From Smallanthus sonchifolius (Eukaryota > Streptophyta > Magnoliopsida > Asterales > Asteraceae): a stretch of DNA of 64,000 nt. The stretch is taken from positions 2,991,001-3,055,000 of the forward strand of contig CM042025.1 of NCBI GenBank assembly GCA_023525975.1, given 5' to 3'. The notes under the pieces were generated by a model. The model worked only from the letters and a program-made list of their open reading frames with translations, made no database searches and was not told the origin of the DNA. This document shows positions 1-11,460 of this stretch, in pieces. The translations under genes were made by a program, and so were the position numbers. Each line of letters opens with the position of its first letter. Within the stretch, counting starts at the first letter, position 1.

Positions 1-2972
1 ATGGATTGGTTAGCCTCTAACCAAACCCGTATCCTATGTGATAAAAAGGCAATATAACTTCGTTCGCCGAAAGGCAATATTCTTACAATCAATGGAGATA
101 AATTATCCAACTCTGTTGGAATAATTTCCATGTTGAAAGCCACAAAGTACTTAAGAAAAGATGCTTAGCATACCTTGTTACTGTAACCACTGACACTAAA
201 AAGAAGATTGAAGAAGTGACGGTTGTGGCTGAATTCCTTGATGTCTTTCCTAACGAATTACCTGGAATTCCACCCGAAAGAGAAGTGGAGTTCAGAATTA
301 ATCTAGTACCCGGTACGGCACCAATTGCCAAAGCTCCGTATAGATTAGCTCCAACTGAGATGACAGAATTGAATAAATAGTTGGATGAATTACTCGAAAA
401 AGAATTCATAAGACCAAGCTCGTCGCCTTGGGGAGCTCCGGTCTTGTTTGTCAAAAAGAAAGACGGTTCGATGCGTATGTGTATCGATTATCGGGAACTA
501 AATAAAGTTACGATAAAGAACCGTTATCCACTCCCTAGAATCGATGATCTTTTTGATCAACTCCAGGGAGCACGATGTTTCTCAAAAATTGATCTTCGTT
601 CTGGCTATCATCAATTGAAAGTACAGAAAGAAGATATTCCTAAAACTGCTTTCAGAACTCGATATGGTCATTATGAGTTCACGGTAATTCCGTTTGGACT
701 TACTAATGCCTCAGCTGCATTCATGGATATGATGAATCGAGTCTGTAAACCTTACTTAGATAAATTTGTTATCGTATTTATTGACGATATACTTATTTAC
801 TCCAAAAGTAAGGGAGAGCATGCAACTCATCTAAGGACTTTGCTTGAAATTCTGAGAAACGAGAAATTGTATGCTAAATTCTCGAAATGTGAATTCTGGC
901 TGTCAGAAGTTCAATTGCTTGGACATATCATTAGCGCTGATGGCATCCAAGTCGATCCTGTTAAGATTGAAGCGATATCCAAATGGGAAATCCCGAAATC
1001 ACCAACTGAAATCCGAATTTTTCTCGGTTTAGCTGGTTATTATCGGAGATTTATCCAAGATTTTTCTCGGATTGCTGTTCCATTAACTTCTCTAACTCGC
1101 AAATCAGTTAAGTATGAATGGGGACCTAAGCAATCCGAAGCTTTCAAAACTCTGAAGTAGAAACTGACACAAGCACCCATACTGGCTTTGCCAGATGGAA
1201 ATGAAGGCTTTTCTGTCTATTGTGATGCTTAGCACACAGGTTTTGGTTGTGTGTTAATGCAAGGGAGCAAAGTCATTTCTTATGCTTCCCGTCAATTGAA
1301 AACTCATGAAAAGAATTATACGACTCATGATCTAGAATTGGGCGCCATAATTTTCGCTTTGAAATTATGGAGGCACTATCTCTATGGAGTCAAATTCACT
1401 GATCATAAAAGCTTGAAATATATATTCAATCAAAAAGAACTAAATATGAGGCAAAGGCGTTGGATGGAAGTCCTCAATGATTACGATTGTGAAATCTGTT
1501 ATCATGAAGGAAAAGTCAATGTTGTAGTCGATTCTTTAAGCAAAAAAAGGCATGAGAAACCTAAACGAGTTCGTGCTTTAAGACTTGATCTCCAAATCGA
1601 TCTTATCACTCGTATTAAGGAATCTCAGAAACTTGCCTTGCAAGGACCCAACCTTGAGAAAGAAGGATTAGGAGGAATGATTGACCAATTGGTCAAAAGT
1701 AATGATGGAATTCTTAGACTAAATAAGAGAATTTGGATTCCTATCTATGGAAATACTCGTGAAAAAATTCTTGAAGAAGCCCATAAATCTAAATACACGA
1801 TGCATCCCGGAAGCGATAAGATGTTACGTTGCAAAATGTTTAACATGTTCTCAAGTAAAAGCTGAACATCAAAAGCCGTCTGGCTTGTTACAGCAACTTG
1901 AAATTCCTGTCTGGAAATTGGAAATGATAACCATGGATTTCATTACTAAACTTCCCCGAACCAGTCGAGGGAATGATACAATCTGGGTTATCATTGACAG
2001 ACTTACCAGGTTTGTTCATTGTCTTCCTATGAAAGAAACATTCGGTATGGATAAGTTGGCACAATTATACGTTAATGAAATAGTATCATTACATGGAGTG
2101 CCACTATCTATCGTGTCAGACAGAGACATTAGATTTACTTCTCGATTCTAGCAAAGTTTTAAAAAAGCCCTAGGCACGAAGCTAAACCTTAGCACTGCCT
2201 ATCATCCTCAAACGAACGGGCAGAGCGAAAGAACCATTCAAACCCTTGAAGACATGTTAAGGGCTTGATTGATTGATCTTGGAGGAAGGTGGGATAACCA
2301 CTTACCTCTAATAGAATTCTCCTATAACAATAGTTATCATACGAGTATACAGGCCGCTCCTTTTGAAGCCTTATACGGTCGTAAATGTCGAACTCCAATC
2401 TGTTGGTCTGAAATAGGAAAAAATCAGTTGTCAGGACCTAAATAGTCCTAGAAACAACTGAGAAAATTATTCAAATAAAAGATAGATTAAAAGCGGGTCG
2501 TGATCGTCAAAAGAGTTATGCTGATAAGAGACGAAAGTCGTTGGAATTCAACGTCGACGATAATGTTCTGTTGAAAGTTTCACCATGGAAAGTCGTTGTA
2601 AGATTCGGAAAGAAAGGGAAATTAAGTCCTAGATTCGTAGGACCATTCAAAATCCTGAAAATAGTTGGGCATGTGGCCTATCAACTCGAACTAGCAGAAG
2701 AAATGAATGGAGTACACGACGCGTTCCACGTATCAAATCTGTGTACATGTCTGGCAAATAAATCTCTGATAATACCCCTACACGATGTAGAGGTAGATGA
2801 AAAGTGAAAATTTATGGAAAAACCTCTGCAAATCGAGAACAGGCAAGAAAAGAGATTGAAAAGAAAGAAATTGATGATTGTGAAAGTAAAATGGAACTCC
2901 AGACATGGACCTGAGTACACGTGGGAACTGGAGTCAGAAATGAAAAAGAAATATCCTCAATTATTCGAATAA
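1..2972 (+). pseudogene. Decayed Ty3/gypsy chromovirus-type pol polyprotein (5' end outside window)
   Basis: Reading through several frames gives, in order: the tail of the aspartic protease region (about 1-120), reverse transcriptase (about 230-1000, with the FIDD form of the YxDD catalytic motif, Asp codons at 783-788), RNase H (about 1140-1550), integrase zinc-finger remnants (about 1790-1860), integrase core (about 1915-2430, including an SERTIQTLED segment carrying the catalytic Glu), and a C-terminal GPF module and chromodomain-like tail ending at the TAA at 2970-2972. It is dead. In-frame stops lie at 378-380, 1158-1160, 1230-1232, 2149-2151 and 2805-2807, with more between 2260 and 2460, and there is a frame change and apparent deletion near 1830-1860 in the zinc finger. 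Domain order RT-RH-INT-chromodomain is the Ty3/gypsy chromovirus order; Tekay-like is my best guess for the clade. Confidence 0.95.
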
Positions 2973-2993
2973 TCTCGAGGACGGGATCAAAAC

Positions 2994-3006
2994 AAGGTGG
3001 GGAGGA
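2994..3006 (+). other. Polypurine tract of the Ty3/gypsy element
   Basis: A purine-rich run (AAGGTGGGGAGGA) lies immediately before the TGTAAC that opens the LTR. This is the expected plus-strand priming site and fixes the 5' edge of the 3' LTR. Confidence 0.85.
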
Positions 3007-3120
3007 TGTAACACTTGCCACAAAAATGTCTGAGAAATGCCAAGGTTAGAACCTTAAGAGCTTGTTGTATCAAAAGTACATAAGTCTAGGGTTGAAAATG
3101 AAAAATTATGAAAATAGCTA

Positions 3121-3512
3121 GATATCGGACCGACGTCACTTTCATATCGGTCCGAAGTGAATAAGGACGTTGATATCAAATCGAGGCGAAGCTCAGTCAG
3201 ATAACGGACCGATATCCATTCTCATAGCGGTCCGCAATGGAAGGATAGATCGCTTATCGGACCGACATCAATCCATAACAGTCCATAAACCTCCTCTCAG
3301 CCGCAATTTATGGTGTTGACACGTGTCCAATGACTCAGCTCTATTGATGGGACGTATCTAGATGTCGGACCGACATGGTCATCATAACGGTCCGACATGC
3401 ACCAAAAACATGTGCGGTCCAATCAGGCATTGACAATTAGGGCTGACGTGGGCATAGATGGATGTCGGACCGACATCCCTTTGATAACGTTCCGACATGG
3501 ACCCAGAACTCA
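3121..3512. repeat. Five imperfect palindromes in the U3 of the gypsy LTR
   Basis: Five blocks near 3121, 3199, 3252, 3360 and 3463 each pair a left half close to ATCGGACCGACAT with a right half close to ATAACGGTCCGACAT, separated by about 8-15 nt. Each could fold into a hairpin. They sit directly upstream of the LTR TATA box, where enhancer-like repeats are usual in LTR elements. The regulatory role is inferred. Confidence 0.75.
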
Positions 3513-3515
3513 GCC

Positions 3516-3524
3516 TATAAATAG
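3516..3524 (+). promoter_or_regulatory. TATA box of the gypsy LTR
   Basis: TATAAATAG follows the palindrome cluster in the first third of the LTR, the normal place for the U3 promoter. No TSS can be read. Confidence 0.6.
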
Positions 3525-4605
3525 TTGGACGATCTCAGTCGATTTCTTCATCCCAAACACGATTCCCACTTTCAAAACTCGTTCCAGGTGATCCCTAAGA
3601 TGGTTCTGACGATTCTGGTCCAACTCCCGCTCATCGTAGTGCCCAGACTAAGAAGAAAAGCTCGTAGAAGTGTTGTTACACTAGATAAATCAAGTTTAAA
3701 AGCTAGACTATAAGCTTTCAACTCTAGAGGCTCTTTCCACTAAACAATGTGAATACTTTATCTCTCTAAAAACTTGTGTCAAACATTTTATTTACGAAAA
3801 TGACCAAATAAAGGTTAAGGGAATAATGCTCAACGTTCACCTACGTAAAAGCATTTGGGCCATAGGTATACATAAAACTTGCAAGGGATACACGGGTCAC
3901 GGGTGAAAGTCTCGGATCGCGGCTGGTACTTCCCTTTTTAACAAATGAGGAGACATGAGTCCCCGTTGTTATAAAGACATACTGCCAGTATATGCAGTGG
4001 TGCATACAGTCAGGACATGGGCCTGCTGAATGTGTAGATTGAACAATGAAGTTGTGATTATCAAATTAATACTTGTTTATGCCAAATGCCTTTTAGTGTC
4101 AAGATAATCGTATTCACCGGCGTTCGCGCTGACGTTTCATTTTCAAAATGTTTTCAGGAAATCAATAAAATGTGATGGAAAAAAGGAATAAGGGCAGGCA
4201 GATATGAAATCTGACCCGTGAAAAGAAAATGATGGAATGCACGTAGGATTCTCAGGCCTCGTGTAAAAGGAAATCCTGAAAAGATGAACAGGAGATAGGA
4301 CCAGGGAATTGATCAACCCTGGGTTGTACTATTTTCAGTGGCTTATATGTATTTGATTTCAAACCATGTTTTGTAATCAAATCAAGAAGGGTATTTAAGA
4401 CCCTATGTTTATAAAGTAAATATAAAACTTTTGTCTTCCAACTGAGTTTTGATATTTACCAATACAACCCTTGAGGTTGAAAGAATGTTGAAACGATCCT
4501 TTTAAGAAAGGCTTCCGCTGTATTTACAAAGACTCTGAAATCAAAGCAGGTGATACCAATCGATAGTCGCACACGTCTAGGGGGTGCCTGAGACGGGTTG
4601 TGACA

Positions 4606-5165
4606 TTAGAAGCTTGGCATGGAGTTCTTGACATGTTATACGTCTTGAACATTCTTATCAATCTGATAAAACAAGCCTTCACAATAATATTTTGAGGGTT
4701 GATATCAAAATCAAACTTTATATATATTTTTTCATAAGATGACAAATAGATTGATCATTAAAATAGTTGTAAATGAAAAAATAAGTTGAGTATAAAGTAA
4801 GTTGACCCAACAAAAGAATGTGTTCTATATTAAAAAAACAAAATAAAAGAAATGTCAATTGTCAAGCTTTTGACTTAGTAAATTTGTACCTACCTTTGGA
4901 ATTGGTACAACCGATACTCCGATAGACATGACTTCATAGGCTATTAACGTTGAATATTTTTACTAAATATATTCAATTAAAACACGTTCTTGCATTTTTC
5001 AAGTTTCTTTCTTTTATGATTTTTTATCTTTTATTGTTTAACCACAAATACTCACACTCTTTCTATTATACTTAACCCTCCCTTCTTTTTATTTTTAATA
5101 TAAAATAATTCATGTATTAGTATAACTAAACACACACACATATATAGTAACGATCTTTTTAAAAC
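4606..5165. other. AT-rich intergenic stretch, no feature recognised
   Basis: Sequence 3' of the gypsy LTR. I see no coding potential, RNA gene or bounded repeat, only AT-rich DNA with short T and CA runs. Confidence 0.5.
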
Positions 5166-5346
5166 CAATAATATGCCAAGAACTATTAGAACCGCATAAT
5201 ACGTATGTATTTATTGCTTTGAATGTGATATACAATACGCCAATACGGTTATGTAACCACGTTTGTTTATCTCTCTTGCCACTTCTGATTATTACGTAGC
5301 ATTTACATGTGTATTATGTGATCTCACGGTTCTTAACATATTATTG
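5166..5346. mobile_element. Small MITE-like element with terminal inverted repeats
   Basis: The left end CAATAATATGCCAAGAAC is mirrored at the right end by GTTCTTAACATATTATTG (16 of 18 positions pair). The interior carries CATAATAC-type motifs. A relative lies near 63513-63590 (CGATATTATGTTGAGAAC followed by an ACATAATACAC motif), so this is probably a dispersed family. No clean target duplication was identified. Confidence 0.55.
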
Positions 5347-5798
5347 TTTATGAAACGAATGTGTTATAATACACGTGTGTGTGCGTGTGGGCGTAATTGT
5401 GCACATAGATAGATAAAATCATGTTTGATGAACATAATTATTTTAAATTGTTTTTTTAAACCACAATCATTTTATTAGTTTATTTTGAATGAAATTTACA
5501 TCAAAACGTAGAGAAAGATAAGCATGTCGCAACGGTACATTCGAAATTTTATAAAACATTGTATTTTAAAAGTTGTAAGACATATCGTAACCTGATTAAA
5601 AAAAAGGAAAATAAATATTGAAGATTTATAAACGTATGTTTAGTTAAAGCTAAGGAGGTCATGTTGTAACTAATTTCTATTATTAATTCATGCACGTTGA
5701 AAGCATACATTTGATAGAACTTGATGAATATTACCTAACCCACAACACCGACATGAATAAATGTATGTATATATAATAAAAATAATAATAAATAAATT

Positions 5799-6068
5799 GC
5801 CAATAACTCCCAGATCAATTGGTTTGGGAGGAGACACCCTCATAGCCTTCCAATGTGGAGGTCATGAGTTCGAGACTCACTTGGTTTAATATGCTCAGGT
5901 GAGCCAAGGGTTTTTCACTGTGTGCCATCAGGTGATGGGTTTGCCTTGGAATGGTGGGCGGGACGGGTCACCAGCGCTATCTCCGTTCACGGGCGTGGAT
6001 GACTTTTCGCTAATAGGTTTACTTGGATGACCGAGCTTTTAGTATTCGTTTACTGTTCAAAAAATAAA
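5799..6068 (+). mobile_element. tRNA-derived SINE
   Basis: A 5' region shows tRNA-like internal Pol III promoter boxes: an A-box-like AGATCAATTGGTTTGGG near 5812-5828 and a B-box-like GAGTTCGAGACTC near 5867-5879. A non-tRNA body of about 180 bp follows, then a simple A-rich tail (AAATAAATAAAT). The same ATAAATAAATT string occurs just left of the element (5788-5798), which would be the target duplication, although low complexity makes that ambiguous. The box spacing of about 40-50 bp fits plant SINEs. It has no coding capacity and would depend on a LINE for mobility. Confidence 0.75.
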
Positions 6069-6575
6069 TAAATAAATTTGGTTATGTCATATGTGGCCAC
6101 GAAACAAGCATGAAAGAACCGCTATCCAACATGTAGCCCGTAGGTAGGTGAGGATGAAGTCTTCCAATATGAGAAAATAGTTTTGACATTAAATAAACAC
6201 GTGTTTTTTTTACTTTTGATTTCATTATTCAAAGAAGCCGGCCACCGTTATAAGACTTGTACACGATTAGTTATCCTATTTTTAGTAAGAGTATTCATGA
6301 TATGTTTCGTAACGTCATTATAATTTAGCTAAAAAAGATCTAGCGACTGTTGACTGGGTTCGTTGTTTCATGGTGTTACAGTTTGGTTTGCTGTTTACTT
6401 CTCGGAAGATATAACTCTAAACCTAACTATGGTTGATTTTGTTCTGTTATTTTTGTATCTGGACTTCTGATGGGCAGTCTAGAGTTTTGACCTAGACTGG
6501 TTTGTACATATTTCTTCCGCTGCGTTTATATAAAAATTGTTTTGAAACCATTATACGAAACTCAACAAAAAGAAC

Positions 6576-7165
6576 TAGGGCTGTAAACGAACCGAACGTT
6601 CAGCGAAGAGTTCGTGAACCGTTCGACGGGAAGTTTATTTGTGTTCGTTCGTTTAATAAATGAACGAACATGAACAAGGATTTCCGTCCGATTAACTAAA
6701 TTAATGAACATGAACAGAGGTCTCGTTCGTGAACATTCGGTAACGTATTTATAAACGTTCATTTATTTAAGTTCGTTCGTTTATGTTCGTGTTCGTTTGT
6801 TTATGTTATTCATTAAAGTTTTTTGCATATTTCTATTTTATTTTATCTAAACTTTTTATATTCTTTAATTTTAATTTTATTTTTTACCCTAACAATATTA
6901 AAGTAAGTTCGATACAACATAAAACTTGATATTAAAATGATCTTATTTAATGTTCATTTAGAAAGACACTAGGGTTAACATCAAAAGTCCAAAACAAGTC
7001 TTTGTTCGGTTCCGTTCGTGAACCGTTCATGAACAAATTCATTTCCTTAATGAACGAACACGAACATGAAATTTCGTTCATTAGTGTTCGTGAACCATTT
7101 ATGAACATGTTAAATGCTAAGCGAACGACACAAACAAGACTTCGTTCGATTCGTTTACAGCCCTT
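6576..7165. mobile_element. hAT-like MITE, 590 bp, 8-bp target duplication
   Basis: Termini TAGGGCTGTAAACGAA and TTCGTTTACAGCCCTT form inverted repeats. AAAAGAAC flanks the element on both sides (6568-6575 and 7166-7173), an 8-bp duplication typical of hAT transposases. The interior is rich in GTTCGTGAAC/GAACGAACA motifs in both orientations. Short apparent reading frames inside it come from these repeats and are not genes. Confidence 0.85.
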
Positions 7166-7211
7166 AAAAGAACCCCGTTGGTACCAAAAATCAGTTTCTC
7201 TTACTTATATA

Positions 7212-9130
7212 TAGTAAAAGAGGAGAGAACTTAAAGGCTGGAAGGGTATAATAGGAAGTGTATTAAGGTTTGGCTACAAAAGGGAAAAACTCTACAAAAC
7301 ATAGGAAAGATTTTTAGCCATTGATCTTGGAGATGGAGGGCTTCTAACATTCCACGTAAAAGGGGAGGGAATTTAAATGCTGTAAGGGTATAATATGAAG
7401 TGTAGTAATTGTTGACTTTCTAATAGCATGTGCAAGTCACATGCATATTTCTTCATTTTTTTTAAACTTTCATTACTTTTTTATACGTTAATATTTTTAA
7501 AAAAAAATTACACCATAAAATCGAGCGTTTTTTATCTTTTCAACTTATATGATATTGCTATATATATTTAAAAAAAAACCCCGACATGAACTGGGTGTTC
7601 ATGAAAGTGGGTGATTTTATGGTGTTTTGAACTGTTTAATTTTATGGTGTTTATAAAGTGGGTAATTTTATATTGTTTTTTTGAGCATTTGTATATATCG
7701 TTTTGTTGAGCGTTTGTGGAAAAAAAACGACATTTTTATGATGTTTTTCTAGCGTTTGCAAAAAAAAAATAATCGAGCGTTTATATTTAAAGGTTTTATG
7801 GTGTTTTTTCATGCATTTGTAAAAAAATGGGTTTATATGACGTGTTTATGGTGTTTTTAAAGTTTTTTTCATGCGTTTGTATTTGACATTCGATGGGGTT
7901 TTTCAAGCGTTTGTAATATGAGTATAATATTGCTATATAAAAATAAAATTAAAAAAATTGACGTTTTTATGATGTTTTTTAACTGGCATTTTTATTGTGT
8001 TTTTGAATTGGGCGTGTTATGGTGTTTTTAAACTAGTCAACTTTTCTTGTGTTTTTTAGCAGCGATCGTGCGAAAAATAGAAAAACGCATGTTTCAGATT
8101 CTCCAATACCATCGTGGAATCGATATCTTTGGTGTTCAGCTCTAGGAACACAAGAGTTGCAGGAGCTCGTACGCAACAGGATGTTTTATGGTGTTTTTTG
8201 ACGCAATTACCATTATGGTTTTAAGTATTTTCTTTATGGTGTCTTCTTTTATGTTGATTTTGAACTGGACATTTTTATGGTGTTTTTGAACTAGACGTGT
8301 TATGGTGTTTTTAAACCAGGTAACTTTATGGTGTGTTTTGAACTGTGATTGTGCATAAATCAGAAAATGTGTTTTTCTGATTCTTTAACACTTCTGAGGA
8401 ATCGTTATCTTTGGTGTTCAGCTCTATGAACACGATAGTTGCACAAGCTCGTACGCGATCAAGCAGAAAACATAAAACGCGTTTCTGGACGTCATTACCA
8501 TAATGGTTTTAGGTGTTTTATTTATGGTGTTTTTCTAAACACCATAACACACTCACTTCAAAAACACCACAAAATGTCCACGATGGTGTTGGAGAAACAA
8601 GCTCTTTTAAAAATACCATAAACTACTCCGGTTCAAAAACACCGTAAACTTGCCCAGTTCAAAAACACAATAACACGCTCACTTCAAAAACACCATAAAA
8701 TGTCCAGTTTTTTATGATTTTTTTTAATTCATGATGTTTTTTATGGTGTTTGTACGTCGATTTTTATGATGCTTTATAGAGTTTGCACAAACTAGTTTAA
8801 AAACACCATGAATTAAAAACCCCACTTAACACGTAAATTTTTAAAAAAAATTTATATAACAATATTGTACTCATATTAAAGATAAAAAAACGCTCGTTAC
8901 TATGGTGTAATTTTTTTTTAAATAATAACGCATAAAAAAGTTATGAACATTTAAAACATATGGGGGAATATGCATGTGACTTGTATGTGCATGTTTTGAG
9001 CCTTTGAAAAATCATATGCATGTTCCTTTGACAATTTTGCCCTTCCCCCTTGTCCCCTCTTTGGACACATGTCACTCCATGGTGGCTTCCTACACTTTGT
9101 AGAGTTTTTTGCCTTTATAAAATATCTCTC

Positions 9131-9135
<5 letters not shown>
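7212..9135. mobile_element. Large foldback element with repeated TTTATGGTGTTTTT arrays
   Basis: Two long imperfect inverted arms face each other: the left arm from about 7212 (GAGGAGAGAAC, then CTCTACAAA, GCAAGTCACATGCATAT, TTACACCATA, GAGCGTTTTTTATC) and the right arm to about 9135 with the reverse complements of these in reverse order. Between them many degenerate units of the form TTTATGGTGTTTTTGAACTG point inward from the left (7600-8380), and reversed CAGTTCAAAAACACCATAA units lie on the right (8530-8830). No transposase is present. The outermost flanks are TATATA-rich, so the target duplication cannot be called. Confidence 0.75.

Positions 9136-9162
<27 letters not shown>
9135..9162. 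repeat. (TA)n microsatellite
   Basis: Uninterrupted TA dinucleotides at the outer edge of the foldback element. Confidence 0.9.
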
Positions 9163-9165
<3 letters not shown>

Positions 9166-9660
9166 TGGGTTCATGAGAAAACTCATTTTAATAAGAGAAC
9201 CAAAAACTCTTCACTAATAGCACTTTCGTAATTATACTATCATTATATACTCTAAAAACCTAACCCTCCCATACACCCCAAAAACCTAAGCCCCCACCAC
9301 CTTCCCAAAACCTGAACCCCCCTCACCCACCCCCACCACCCTCCCAAAACCTAAACCCCCCTCACCCACCCCCATCACACCCTCTTAAACAAAAACATCC
9401 TCCTTTTACTTTATTATTTTATCAGAGTTTAATTATGAAAAATGGTCACAGTTTAGCAAAACTTTGTCATTAAATGACCAAAGTATATTTTTTATTTATA
9501 ATTATTGTTTTACATGTACAGTATTCTATTACAAAAGTCTAGGGATTCCTCATTCCGTCCTGCCTCATCCACATGAAGCTTTATTCTACGTGCTTTTTTT
9601 CTGCAGTGTTTGGAAAAACGTTTTTGAATTAGCTTTCGCTAAGTAAGTACACTGCATCGT
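9163..9660. other. Repeat-like intergenic stretch with C-rich tracts
   Basis: It begins AGGGTTGGGTTCATGAGAA, a pattern often seen at ends of dispersed plant elements. From about 9290 to 9390 it holds repeated CCCCCCTCACCCACCCCC tracts. No gene is recognised. Confidence 0.45.
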
Positions 9661-9728
9661 TCATTTCATTATGAACCCTTTAGGTTCTTTATTATTGTTC
9701 AAGTTTCTCATGCTCTCGGCGCCCCCGT

Positions 9729-9896
9729 GACCATCTCCGGACGTACCTCCGGTCACGTCATTCGTATATTTTATGGGTGTGCTAACCCCCTCTTGACCAT
9801 CTTCGAACGTACCTCCGGTCATAGTATTCATTTCTTTCATGGGTGTGCTAACCCCCTCATGACCATCCTCGGACGTACCTCCGATCATAGTATTGG
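9729..9896. repeat. 66-bp tandem repeat, about 2.5 copies
   Basis: Units start at 9729, 9795 and 9861, each beginning GACCATC and containing CGTACCTCCG and GGGTGTGCTAACCCCCTC. The period of 66 is a multiple of three, so both strands stay open by chance. It lies inside the LTR-like block. Confidence 0.85.
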
Positions 9897-10138
9897 AAAA
9901 GGTCCTTATACTCGTCAGTATAGGCCCTTTGTATTTGTCACAAAGACTCATTTGCCACGAAGGCTCGTTCATTTCTTAGCCCCGTAGGCTTTATTATTTA
10001 ATTCTCGTATTTATTATTGAGATCCACCTTACACGTCGGGTATCTCTTTTCATTTGAGACCTTGAGTATCTTAGACTCACATCCTCCCAAATGTATCAAG
10101 CATTTGTTTTCATTTCACGTATATGCTTTCCCAACCAG

Positions 10139-10737
10139 TCCTTGCCTTAAAACTTTGTAACGGTTTCTCTACGATGCATTAAAAGGGTTTATATATAGGA
10201 AGTACCAGCGGCGTATCCACCACCCTCTCAACACTTCGTGAGTACTCCGTTATTCCATTTCAGGGTTCATACTCGTTCCATCATATTCATTCATACTTGA
10301 ACGTATCATCATGCATTCATGTATTCATATTTATCATGCATCACGTATTCACATATGCATGTATTCATGTGTTCAACTTTATCACATATTCATACTCATC
10401 ATATATTGTAAACTGGGGTGATTATCCTTCCAGAGCAGTATCTCCAACAGAGATGTTCGTAAGAAAAAGTGACGGGTCTAGGAGAGATTTATACACCACT
10501 CTTTCCTTAGACAGAACATTCCGTTTGTCAGATAACTACATACCGGTTGGAAGTTCTCCCGTACGTTTACTATATTCTTATTACTATCTTTTAGTCTATA
10601 CCCCTAAACATTTATAATGGTTTCACTACGAAGTATCAAAGAGGTTTATATATAGTAAGTACCAACGGCTTATCCACCACCCCTTTGATACATCGTGGGT
10701 ACTCCATTATTCCCGTTTAGTGTTTACACTAACCCTT
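10139..10737. repeat. Diverged direct duplication (10139-10275 and 10605-10737)
   Basis: Both segments contain GGTTTATATATAG, AGTACCA, CGGC(G/T)TATCCACCACCC and GTGGGTACTCC/GTGAGTACTCC in the same order, about 465 bp apart. On the minus strand each carries one TATATAAAC box, so the LTR-like block may have two promoter modules. Confidence 0.7.
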
Positions 10738-11460
10738 CATTACCTTTCTTTATTTCCCCGTACCTTAGTTCCTTATAGCACGGAGCACATAATCACATAA
10801 TTCACATAATTATTATCTAGGGCACGGGTCCAATACTCCAATGTACTTACTTTATTCTCGTTGGTTCCTAAGTTCGTTCTTCATCTAGACGCTTTTCCGA
10901 ATTCGAACCGTACTCGCAGCGTACCACGCTCGTAACTGCTACGCTCGTAACCGTCACTCCGATCTCCTCGGTATGCGTGTGTGTGATAGTAGTGGTGGTT
11001 GGTGTTGATGTTGTTTCTCAAATGAATGGAAAATCCATCTATTTATAGGGCTGTGACACTGGTGGCGAACCGCTAAGCGAGGGGGTAGCGGTCCGCTACC
11101 GCCCCTTGCCAGGTGTATGGCGTACTCCGCACGTGGCGAACCGTCAAGCCCTGGGTAGTGGTCCGCTACCCAATCTTTATCAGCGAGTCAGCTTACACGT
11201 GTCACTATCTCGTTGTCTGGTCCTTTTTGCGGCTGGCGGACTGTTATTTGCCCGGTGGCGATCCGCCATAGGGCTGAGTCATCAAACACGCCACCCGCTA
11301 CGTGTCATTCCCTCATCATTACTTCACCCGCACGTAGCGGACCGTTAAGAAACCGGTAGCGGTCCATTTTGAATTTTTCTTTATTTTCAGTCCTTTAACT
11401 TTGGGTCTTTTACACCTTTAGTCCCTGGACTTTTATTCTCTTAAAATTTTTGATGTTACA

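Larger units (their letters stand above)
3007..4605 (+). repeat. 3' LTR of the Ty3/gypsy element (1,599 bp)
   Basis: The LTR starts TGTAAC directly after the polypurine tract and ends GGGTTGTGACA, giving TG...CA termini. It contains a cluster of imperfect palindromes (3121-3512), then a TATAAATAG box at 3516-3524, so U3 is roughly 3007-3545. The matching 5' LTR lies upstream of the window, so LTR divergence and the target duplication cannot be read. Its ends resemble those of the solo LTR at 53791-56675 (TGTAAT...GTGTGACA), suggesting related gypsy lineages. Confidence 0.85.
9661..11460 (-). repeat. Minus-strand LTR-like block (gypsy type), 3' side undefined
   Basis: Read on the minus strand the block opens TGTAACATC at 11460, like the TGTAAC start of gypsy LTRs. 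It then carries GGACCGCTACC/CGGTAGCGGTCC palindromic motifs (11070-11370), analogous to the palindromes in the 3007-4605 LTR. TATATAAAC boxes follow at about 10190 and 10650. I could not find a clean CA end, so the 3' limit is arbitrary. No pol is adjacent on either side, so it may be a solo or truncated LTR. Confidence 0.5.

Noticed and set aside
3121..3512. CRISPR-like array of regularly spaced repeats
   Set aside because: The repeats are imperfect palindromes with unequal spacing inside a plant LTR; no cas genes and a eukaryotic context.
9661..9972. A 103-codon minus-strand frame with three TGGTSEDGxEGVSTP repeats
   Set aside because: It is explained by a 66-bp tandem repeat inside an LTR-like block; both strands stay open because the period is a multiple of three.
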